A stretch of DNA of 64,000 nt from positions 5,264,322 to 5,328,321 of the forward strand of contig JAKJHU010000065.1 in NCBI GenBank assembly GCA_022316685.1, given 5' to 3'. The notes below the pieces were generated by a model. That model was not told the DNA's origin and did not search any database. It saw only the letters and a list, made by a program, of their open reading frames with translations. Position 1 is the first letter of the stretch; each line of letters starts with the position of its first letter. A program made the translations under genes and the position numbers. The stretch is from Progne subis subis (lineage: Eukaryota; Chordata; Aves; Passeriformes; Hirundinidae). This document shows positions 47,530-57,427 of this stretch, one piece after another.

Positions 47530-50214
47530 TTTTTTTTTCAGCCAATCGGCGGCCGCGATTTTGTTCCGGGTTCACAGGACTTCCGGTCGGCGCCATTTTG
47601 GTTCATTTGCATACCAAAATAAAATGTCAAAAAACACACATTTAGAGCACGGCCACGGCCGCGCTGACACCCAGACCCGTGCCGGGTACTCCTAGAGGTG
47701 CGGGTGCACCCCTTATTTTCCCGGAAGAACGGCGCGAAACCCCATTTTTGGACAAAAATATTTCAGCCAATCGGCGGCCGCCATTTTGACTGGGTATGAC
47801 ATCACTTCCGGCCGGCGCCATTTTGCCTCATTTGCATACCAAAATAAAATGTAAGAAAAACCACATTTAGAGCACAGCCGTGGCCGCGCTGACACCCAGA
47901 CCCATGCCGGGTACTCCTAGAGGTGCGGGTGCACCCCTCATTTCTCTGGAACAACGTCGGGAAACCCCATTTTTGGAGGAAAATATTTCAGCCAATCGGC
48001 GGCCGCGATTTTGTTCCAGGTTCACAGGACTTCCGACTGGCGCCATTTTGGCTAATTTGCATACCAAAATAAAATGTAAAAAACCCCACATTTAGAGCAC
48101 AGCCGCGGCTGCGCTGACACCCAGACCCCTGCCGGGTACTCCTAGAGATGCGGGTGCACTCCTTATTTGCTCGGAAGAACGTCGGGAAACACCACTTTTG
48201 GACGAAAATATTTCAGCCAATCGGCGGCCGCGATTTTGCCTAGGTATGACATCACTTCCGGTCGGCGGCCATTTTCTTCCGGTACCACGTGATGCTATGG
48301 GCGCCGCCATATTGACGTTGGGCAGATGGAGGGCGCCATTTTGGAGTACGGCACATGGTGGCCGCCATTTTGTTCCGGTATGACATCACTTCCGGCCGGC
48401 GCCATTTTGGCTCATTTGCATACGAAAATAAACAGTCCAAAAAAACACATTTAGAGCGCAGCTGCGGGCGCGCTGACACCCAGGGTCGTGCCGGGTACTC
48501 CTAGAGGTGCGGCGGCACCCCTTATTTGCCCCGAAAAGCGGCGGGAAAGCCCTTTTTTTGAGGAAAATATTTCAGCCAATCGGCGGCCGCCGTTTGTTTC
48601 GGGTTGCCATGGCTACCGGCCGGCGCCATTTTGGCTCATTTGCATACGAAAATATACAGTCCAAAAAACCACATTTCGAGCGCACCTGCGGGCGCCATGA
48701 CACGCAGCGCCGTGCCGGGTACTCCTAGAGGTGCGGGGGCACCCCTTATTTGCCCCGAAAAGCGGCGGGAAAGCCCTTTTTCGGACGAAAATATTTCAGC
48801 CAATCGGCGGCCGCCGTTTTGTTCCGGGTTGCCATGGCTACCGGCCGGCGCCATTTTGGCTCATTTGCATACGAAAATAAATCGTCCCAAAAAACACATT
48901 TAGAGCGCACCTGCGGGCGCGCCGACACGCAGGGCCGTGCCGGGTACTCCTAGAGGTGCGGGGGCACCCCTTATTTGCCCCGAAAAGCGGCGGAAAAGCC
49001 CTTTTTCGGATGAAAATATTTCAGCCAATCGGCGGCCGCCGTTTTGTTCCGGGTTGCCATGGCTACCGGCCGGCGCCATTTTGTCTCATTTGCATACGAA
49101 AACAAATCGTCCCAAAAAACACATTTAGAGCGCCCCTGCGGGCGCGCCGACACGCAGGGCCGTGCCGGGTACTCCTAGAGGTGCGGGGGCACCCCTTATT
49201 TGCCCCGAAAAGCGGCGGAAAAGCCCTTTTTCGGATGAAAATATTTCAGCCAATCGGCGGCCGCCGTTTTGTTCCGGGTTGCCATGGCTACCGGCCGGCG
49301 CCATTTTGTCTCATTTGCATACGAAAATAAATCGTCCAAAAAAACACATTTAGAGCGCACCTGCGGGCGCCCTGACACCCAGAACCGTGCCGGGTACTCC
49401 TGGAGGCGCGGGGGCACCCCTTATTTGCCCCGAAAAGCGGCGGGAAAGCCCTTTTTTGGACGAAAATATTTCAGCCAATCGGCGGCCGCCGTTTTGTTCC
49501 GGGATGACATCACTTCCGGCAGGCGCCATCTTCTTCCGTACCACGTGATGCTATGGGGGCCGCCATATTGCCGCCCGGCTCATGGGGGCCGCCATATTGG
49601 TGTACAGCACATGGGGGCCGCCAATTTTTTTTGTTCTGGCATGACATCACTTCCGGCCGGCGGCCATCTTCTTCTGTACCACGTGACCCTACGGGCGCCG
49701 CCATATTGCCGCCCGGCCCATGGGGGCCGCCATATTGGTGTACGGCACATGGGGGCGCCATTCTCTTCCGGTATGACATCACTTCCGGCCGGCGCCATTT
49801 TGGCTCATTTGCATACGAAAATAAATCGTCCAAAAAAACACATTTAGAGCGCACCTGCGGGCGCGCCGACACGCAGGACCGTGCCGGGTACTCCTAGAGG
49901 TGCGGGGGCACCCCTTATTTGCCCCGAAAAGCGGCGGGAAAGCCCTTTTTCGGATGAAAATATTTCAGCCAATCGGCGGCCGCTGTTTTGTTCCGGGATG
50001 ACATCACTTCCGGCAGGCGCCATTTTGGCTCATTTGCATACGAAAATAAATCGTCCCAAAAAACACATTTAGAGCGCACCTGCGGGCGCGCCGACACGCA
50101 GGACCGTGCCGGGTACTCCTAGAGGTGCGGGGGCACCCCTTATTTGCCCTGAAAAGCGGCGGGAAAGCCCTTGTTTGGACGAAAATATTTCAGCCAATCG
50201 GCGGCCGGCATCAA
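47530..50214. repeat. GC-rich satellite array, 225-bp unit, about ten units
   Basis: The landmark ACTCCTAGAGGTGCGG recurs at about 47688, 47913, 48138, 48497, 48721, 48946, 49171, 49396, 49890 and 50115. The spacing is 224-225 bp except where extra DNA is inserted (48138-48497 and 49396-49890). In the unit starting at 48721, one finds GCGGGAAA (E2F type), CCAATC at 48800 (NF-Y type), GCCATTTTGGC at 48850 (YY1 type), ATTTGCAT at 48863 (octamer) and an AAAATAAA run. The left units are more diverged than the right ones. The array stops abruptly in mid-unit at 50214. Open frames here are by-products of the repeat. Confidence 0.92.
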
Positions 50215-50440
50215 TACAAAAATAGAAAAGTATAAGTAATAAAAATAGCAATGTAAAATACAAAAAATAGTATCAGCAATTTAAATAAATACAATCTATA
50301 TTATGACATGCTATGTGTATTATAATATTTGTAATATACCTAGAGATGGATCTAAAACAGAAACAGTAATGGTAAATATAAACATAATAAGTACTAAAAA
50401 TTTGATGTATGGCCTACAATCAAGGCATTTTTGGTTTGAG
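50215..50440. other. AT-rich low-complexity spacer
   Basis: Abrupt switch from the GC-rich satellite to A/T-rich simple-like DNA. No feature recognised. Confidence 0.6.
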
Positions 50441-50557
50441 TTTGGTGAGTGGCAGGGTTCTGGGAGTTGCGCTTGGGGATCTTTTGGAGCATTTCTTTTA
50501 GAGGATTTTTGGGCTCGTTCTCTTTTGCCTCTGTTCTCTGCCCGGCCCTGAACACAG

Positions 50558-50765
50558 GCTATGATCTCAAGGTAGTGCTGCCGCCCTGTGGACACAGAGA
50601 GGTACTGCAGCTCCCCCCGTGCCCGACCCCGCCGCGAGTGGGAGCCCCGGGCTGTGATGTCAAGGTAGTGCTGCCACCCTGTGGACACGGAGCGGTACTG
50701 CAGCTCCCCCCCGTGCCCGACCCCATCGTGCGTGGAAGTCCCAGGCTGTGAGCTCGAGGGCAGTG
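50558..50765. repeat. 94-bp tandem repeat, 2.1 copies
   Basis: Units begin near GGTAGTGCTGCCGCCCTGTG (50571), again at 50663 and partly at 50759, each with GGTACTGCAGCTCCCCCC. The period is 92-96 bp. Confidence 0.85.
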
Positions 50766-50780
50766 CTGTTGCCCGACCTT

Positions 50781-51600
50781 CCAAAGAAGGTGGCAAAAAG
50801 GGCGGGAAAAGGACAAGGACCTCGGTTGCGTCTAGTTGGCTGCCTGCGCGCAATCCCGACCACAATGCTGCCCGCAGGCGATTTTCCAGGGTGTTTTGAA
50901 GCGTGCGGGCACGGGCTGCGGACTCAGCGGTGTCAAGGGTGAGTTTCGGCAGTCGATTTAATCAGGTGCCTAATGAATGAGCCGAGGGTGGGCGGTGGCC
51001 CCCCCCCCCGCCCCCCCTCCCCAAGGGTGCCACTCCCAAGATGGCGGCCGACTGTGAAGCACCTGACCCTCCAAAGATGGCGGCAAAAAGGGCGGGAAAA
51101 ATCAAGGACCCCCAAGGTACGACTAGCTGACTGCCTGCGCAGTATCCTGACCACGGCGCCACCTGAACACAATTTTCTGCAGCGTTTTGAGGTGTGCAGA
51201 CATGGGCTGGGGGCTCAGACTTGCCGCGGGTGGCTTTGGAGAGCCAATTTTAGTCAGGCGCCTAGGATTGTAGCCTATGGGGGCCTTAGAAGTGCCAGGA
51301 AAAAAGATGGCTGCCACACCAGAAATGACTTCGCCCTTAATAAAGATGGCCACAGGTAAGGGCAGAAGTCATGTGATGCCACTCCCAAGATGGCAGATTG
51401 GCATGACATGCCTGACCTTCCAAAGATGGCGGCAAAAAGGGCAGGGAAAAATCAAGGACCCCGAGGTTCGTCTAGCCGGCTGCCTGCACGCTGCCCTGAC
51501 CACGACGCGGCCCCGGCGCGAATTTCCGCGGCGTTTCAAGGTGTGGGGGAGCGGGCTGGGGGCTCAGCGGCACCGTGGGTGGGCGGGAGCCGGGCCTGCG
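50781..51600. repeat. Tandem repeat with AAGATGGCGGC core, three copies
   Basis: Copies start near CCAAAG at 50781, 51071 and 51420. Each continues GCGGCAAAAAGGGCGGG..AAGGACC, CTGCCTGC, TTTTC..GCGTTT and GGGCT.GGGGCTCAG. The spacings are 290 and 349 bp. AAGATGGCGGC is a YY1-type motif, and GGGCGGGAAAA resembles overlapping Sp1/E2F sites. Confidence 0.8.
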
Positions 51601-52375
51601 CTGACAGGCAGCGGTGGGGACGCCCGGATCGCGCGAGGTCCCGCCGCGGCCAGCGTCCCAGGAGTGGTCCCTGTGCCGTGTCGGGCGCCCGTCCTGTCCC
51701 ATCCCCTCCTCGCCGCTCCCCGCTGTCCCCACTCATCCCCCAGTTCCACCCTGAGCCAGCTGGGAGCGGGGCGGGGGTGCTGTTCACCTCCCCGGGAGAT
51801 TTTGCTGCCGCCCATAGAGGACTCGCAGCAGCCTCGTGTCACCTGTGCGTGCAAGGTTTGATCGGCTTTGTAGCAGATGTGCTGTTACAGGCTGGGAGCG
51901 CTCGGTTTCCTGGGTGGGGAAGTCTTTGAAGTAGGCAAGCTGAGCAGTTGCTGAGAGTTCCAAGGCCGGTGTCCCCTGGGATTCTTGAAACAATGTTTAA
52001 ATAGTTATCATGGAGTTGAAACAGTGGCTCCAGTCGATTTGTTAAGAGCGGCGGAAACCGTTTTTCGCCTGCGCGTGTGCTGGGGCTGTCCCGGGGCTCT
52101 GGCAGCGCCCCCTGCCGGTGGTCGGGCGGTGCTGCAGCTCCACCTGAGGCTCCCGGAGCTCCGGGGTGGGGATGGCTCGCACCTGTGGGGGGCGGGAGCG
52201 GGGCAGAGGGGAGGGCCCCGGGCGCACAGCCCAATCAGCGCTGCGAGCGCCTCTGCGCATCGGCCAATCACGAGCTGGGGGGGGGTTTCTAAGGGCTGGG
52301 TGGGAGATGGTGTTTGTGGCTGTGCCTTTGGTGTGTGATGGTGGTTTCCTTCCCTGGGCTGTTTAATGAGGTAAG
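51480..52375 (+). promoter_or_regulatory. CpG island with CTCF-like site, two CCAAT boxes and a splice donor
   Basis: A CpG-dense stretch follows the last tandem copy. A CTCF-core-like AGCGCCCCCTGCCGGTGG lies at 52104-52121. CCAATCAGCG at 52231 and CCAATCA at 52264 are a closely spaced NF-Y pair. A strong donor, GAG|GTAAGTG, follows at 52371. This is the layout of a promoter with a short noncoding first exon on the plus strand. No recognised coding exon follows, so a long noncoding RNA is possible. Confidence 0.5.
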
Positions 52376-53805
52376 TGCATGGTTTAACTCCGTGGTTTGG
52401 GCTGTGTTGGAGTCAATATGTTTGGGTGTGTGGTGTGGTGCAGGGCCGATGTTGGGTGGCCCCAGCTGTAGCTCTGTTAATGCTGGGGGGGCTGTTGCTC
52501 CTGGGGTAGGCCTCAGGCTTCCAAGCCCTTCCGTAATGAGCCCTTCCTTAGGAGGCACGAGTTGCTGCAGTTTGGCTTTTTCCTGGTCCTTATAGGGCAG
52601 AAGTGGTGCTTTTTGTATCTTCTGCATCCGCTTCTACCCTTGGATTGGGTTTCCTGTGGCTCTGGTAGAGTGCAGAGGGTTTTGCTCTCTGCTGGGCCAG
52701 AGAATTGTTTCGGGAAGGTCCTTTATAGACCAGAATTACGTTGGCTCTCCAGGCTTCTGCAGTTAAAGGCCTGACTCATATTTGCAGTGTGGAATTGGAG
52801 CCTGTTGGACAGGGAATGGGAGACAGAGCCTTTCCTGCCCTAATTCCTCTAACCTGTGAATTTTTGCCACGTCTGTGGTTCTGGCCAGGGTTCGTGTTTG
52901 GGGTGGGAGCTGTGAACTTTTGTTCCCTTTCTAGGTGGTGTTGCTGTATGTGTGCTTAGGGCAGAGAGCATTGGGGTGTTTTTGTTCATTCAGGCTCCTC
53001 CTGAGGGATGGAAGGTACAGACTGAAAAACTTGCAGGGAAGGGTGACTGAGCACTGTGATGTGGTCACACAGCGGGGTGAATGATAGAGTAAAGCACCCC
53101 TCTGAGCAACAGCATGTCAGGTCATAGTCTGGTTTAAGCCAGTGTTCCTGTGCTATTGTCCTTCTTGTAATTTTCCTGTTAAATTGTAGCTCTGACTTGG
53201 AATTTCTCACCAAGTATTTGTGCTGAGTTCATCCCTCCTGTTGCTTTACCTTCAATCCAGCATGTTCACCTCAAGGCCCTCAGGCAGCCCCTGGTTCTGT
53301 GCTCTGTGTGTGGCTGGTCAGCGTTCTTCTGCCAGGTGGTCCCCTCCTGCAGTTCATTACCTGCCTGGGTTAAAGGTATGTGTCCTGTGTTCTATGGAGG
53401 AATTTCCTGCAGTTTTCATTGTTTGTTTTCACAGAGCAAGACTGGGTTGTTCTTCTTGTGCTTTGTACTTATGGATACATCCAAGGTGCCCTGTAGGTTC
53501 TTGGCACGCTGTGGGAATTTGGTGTGCTTGTGTGCATGGGATCTTGGGTCACATGTATGGAAATGTAAAATCAGCACTTGGGTTGCTCAGGATATGTAAT
53601 GGGAAGTGTGTGTTAGGAGAAGTGACTGTGGCTAAGGACTGCTTTCTTGTAGCTCTGCGGGTTTGGCAGAGGGGTTGAAGGGTTTGTGAGAGCAGACCAG
53701 GGAATGGACAGATCAGCCCCAGGAGGCTGAGCTTTGCTTCTCTTTCCAGAAGGCTGAACCCACTAGTGAATGTAAAGTTTGTGGCCAGAGGGAGTAGTAA
53801 TTGTT

Positions 53806-53836
53806 TTTTTTGGGTTTTTTTTTTTTTTTTTTTTTT
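53806..53836 (+). repeat. Poly-T tract
   Basis: T-rich run interrupted by GGG. It may be the A-tail of a minus-strand retroposed piece. Confidence 0.8.
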
Positions 53837-54012
53837 CCTTCTCTTGAGGTCACTTGTAAGGGCAGGACAAGAGCTGAGGCAGAGCTTGTTGGGACCCTGA
53901 CAGAGAGCGAGAAGCAGCAAATGGACTTGGAAAAGTATTGTCCTTTCTGTACCTGAGAAGCTGGACAAGACCGTGAAATCAGACCTGTGGTCTTGTTGGG
54001 GAGTCCATGGTC

Positions 54013-54474
54013 CAAGGGAACTCCTGGATTGCTCCTGAAGCCCTGGCCAGGCTTCGGGCCCGATCCACGAGGAAGCCGAGCCCGGCTGTTGCCGCACTGG
54101 ACGTTGTGTTGGCCTGTTGCTGGCACCCATTTGTCCAAGCTGGGCCCTGTCCCAGCACAGTCGGAAAGCCTCTTTGCCTGCGGGTGGACGCACCCGTGGG
54201 ACTTCCCGGTTATGGGAGAGGCTTTCCAGTGCTTGGCTGGGACAGGGGGTTCCCAGCTCGCGGGCTGTGGCTCTGGAGGATGGTGAAGTCTCAGGGTCCC
54301 TGGTGCTGCGTCTCAGTCCCTGTAAGTGCTGCTCTCTTTGGTAGCAGCGGTGAGGGGCATTGCAGGGCTTTGTTGTTTGGAGTTCTTTGCTGCTTTGAGC
54401 TCTGGTCGATGAGGCTGGATTCCTGAAGCTGGTGTCTGTGTCTCTGCTGCTGCCCCTGCCCCCTGGCCAAACAA
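54013..54474 (+). repeat. Macrorepeat conserved block, copy 1, with nested inverted repeat
   Basis: About 460 bp almost identical to copy 2. The stems are CCCTGTCCCAGC (54145-54156) with GCTGGGACAGGG (54236-54247), GGAAAGCCTCT (54163-54173) with AGAGGCTTTCC (54217-54227), and CGGGTG (54181-54186) with CACCCG (54191-54196). They are nested one inside another. Confidence 0.85.
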
Positions 54475-56971
54475 ACCTGCAAGGATTTAAGGTTTTAGGC
54501 CTGCTATTCCCTTTGAGCTTCCTCCCAGCCCTGATGTACTCCTGGAAGTGCCATGGAGGTGTCCTCCTCTCAGGACTGAGGAGCTGTAGGCTGGGTGCTG
54601 CTTCTATTCTGCCCTGGGAACCCTTGGGAGGGCTTGGAGAGAAGCCTGAAGATGGGCTGGGGAGACCTGATCTGGGATATTCCCCCCTCCTGATGTTTGG
54701 TCCCAGTGCAGTAGGAAAATCCAGGTTTCCATCTAGCTCAGGATTTCTTGGTCAGGGGGGCCAAAACTCTGGGAGATGCTGGGGTTTGAGGGGGTATTGT
54801 GCTAGCTCTGATGTAGAGCTGCCTCCTGTCGTAAAGTAAACAGCACTCACTGCAACTGGCAGACTTCTGTTGGTTTCCCTCAGAGCATTTAGAGGGCTCT
54901 GTAGCTGCTGGGCTGTTAGCAACAGGTGCGAGGTCCTTGAATGTGCAGCGTAACGAATCTTATTCCACTGAGAATTGAATGAGCCTCCAGGAATTTGTGA
55001 GCTGATGAAGGGATTTCTGAGCCAAAGTTCCCGACCCGAATAAGGCTGGCAGCTCTAGCGGACACGCCGATTCCTGGTGATTGTGCCCTTCTGGCCGTGG
55101 AGCACCTTGGGTAAGTCAGAAATCCGTGGGAGCTCTGTGGCCTTTGGTCACGTAAGTAAATGTACTTATGGCTATCGCACTGCAACGTCAGCTGTGCTGT
55201 TGCTGATCTAGAGGAGTCAAGTATTTCCCCACCAAGCAGAGCCTTTCTCTCATCTGTCTGTTTTTCAGGGTTTTCAATCGATTGTCCTATTCTTGAAATT
55301 CAGTGCTCTTCTGAAATCGGCAGGGAAGAATGTGAAATCGTGGTCACGACGCTTAAGCGCCTGTGAGAGGCGAAGAAGAGGCTTCTTTGAAAAGCTCTGC
55401 AAAGGGAAATGTCAACTGGACTAGGGACAAGCCTCAAAAGTAGTTAAATATTTTCTTCTAATAATGACATCATGGAAACAGAGGAATGGGATGCATTTGG
55501 TATAATTTTAGAGGTCGTCTAGGCAGTACAAACTGCACAGAATTGTATCAGCAGGATGGAAGCGATAAGTTCATTTCCCTCCAATCACAGCTTTGGTTGA
55601 GGTGATCTTTCTGGGCAGTTTTTCAACTTGGATGGGAATGAAAGCTTCCAAGGTGTGCCCCTTTGTAGCTCAAGCCCCCTTGAAGACAACAAGCTGATGT
55701 TGATGTTTTCACTTTCTTCTCAGGGAAGCAGTGGCCTGAAGCTGTTCTTGTGTCTGGCAGTTGCGGGGCACGCTTGGATCTCTGCTGCAGCTGTTCTGGT
55801 GCGTATGACGGGTGGTTTTCAGGGATGCGACGGGCAGCATCGCAGCCTGGAGCGCTTGTCTGGCGGTGCTCGGGGGTGTCACGGCCTGCCGGGTTCCTCC
55901 TCTGCCTCTGTCCCAGGGCAGAGCTGTCCTGCCCTTTCAAGCAGCCCTTCCTTTGCTGGGCGCTTGATCCGTGCTGTGCTTGAGGGAGAGATCTCGGTTG
56001 TGGCTGTGTCCCGCCTGCCTCGACTGGCAAATGCTGCGGTTGTGGTTGGCGCGTGGCCGTGGGGATCCTGGGGACAGGTAACGATCCTTCCTTCCCCTTG
56101 CAGGGGGATCTGTGCCACGCTCAGAGGCTGTGGCCTGCCCTGGGTTTCTGGAGAGCATTTCCCAGCCACTGGGCACTGCCTGATGAGGCAGGCAAAGGGG
56201 AAAAGATCCTGGGGAAGCCCCAAAGTGTCCGCTTGCTCTTTTTCCCTGCCAAGTACCCTGGAGCGAATGCAGTGATTCCTAAGGATGAGGAGAGGCTTGG
56301 GATGAGGCGAAGAGACTTGGAGACACCATTTTCCCAGAATGACGCTTCTGCTGAAAGGTTTGTCTAATGCTTGGTGCTTTTGTCCACCTGGGCTGAGTTC
56401 CTTGTTTTGAATGCAGGATGGACTTCTGGGGCCTTACACCCAAAGGCAAGCCAATACCTTCTAGTCTGTGGGATCACATCTTCTGACTTTTTTCTGCTTC
56501 CTTTTGTGTGTCAAAACTGGTTGTTGTTTTGTGCTCTGTACTTAAGAATGCATGGGAGCTCCTTTGACCCTTCCGCACGAAGCAGTCCAAGTGCCCTGTA
56601 GTTAATTGGATTAGTTGTTGACTGAAGAATAAAATCAAATTAAACCTGTTGATTTCTCTATTGGTACACTAGGAAAACTTGATGTTCCTGTGTGTGTGGG
56701 ACTTGGGCCATGCTTGTGGAGATGCAAAGAAACACTTGGATGGCTGTGGGTGTGTACTGGTCACCAATGTCCAAAGGCCTGAACAAGAGACCCTGAGCCA
56801 AAGCTGAGCTGTTGATGGAACCTTCAACAAAATGTTATATTTATCTCCACTTTTTGATGAAAACCACAGGATGGGTAGTGCTAGGATCTGGGTTATCGGC
56901 TCATTAACAAAACAGGGATTGACCTTTCTCTATGGAGAAGCTGCGCAAGGCCTTGTGGGGAGGTGCAGGGA

Positions 56972-57427
56972 CAAGGGAACTCCTGGATTGCTCCTGAAGC
57001 CCTGGCCAGGCTTGGGGCCCAATCCACGAGGAAGCCGAGCCCCCGGCTGTTGCCACACTGGACGTTGTGTCGGCCTGTTGCTGGCACCCAATTGTCCGAG
57101 CTGGGCCCTGTCCCAGCACAGTCAGAAAGCCTCTTTGCCTGCGGGTGGACGCACCCGTGGGACTTCCCGGTTATGGGAGAGGCTTTCCAGTGCTTGGCTG
57201 GGACAGGGGGTTCCCAGCTCATGGGCTGTGGCTCTGGAGGATGGTGAAGTCTCAGGGTCCCTGGTGCTGCGTCTCAGTCCCTGTAAGTGCTGCTCTCTTT
57301 GGTAGCAATGTTGAGGGGCATTGCAGGGCTTTGTTGTTTGGAGTTCTTTGCTGCTTTGAGCTCTGGTCGATGAGGCTGGATTCCTGAAGCTGGTGTCTGT
57401 GTCTTTGCTGCTGCCCCTGGCCAAACA
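56972..57427 (+). repeat. Macrorepeat conserved block, copy 2, with nested inverted repeat
   Basis: The hairpin region spans 57106-57208. The outer stem is perfect. The middle stem has ten pairs because the first G of copy 1 is A here. The inner stem is intact. Similarity to copy 1 runs to the end of the block. Confidence 0.85.

Noticed and set aside
48956..49847. Open frames of 124 and 192 codons repeating similar peptides
   Set aside because: They are products of the 225-bp satellite unit, which is divisible by three and so stays open by periodicity. Different frames are equally open.
47530..50214. CRISPR-like regular repeats
   Set aside because: The units are 225 bp long and contiguous with no short repeat and unique spacer pattern, in a vertebrate genome.
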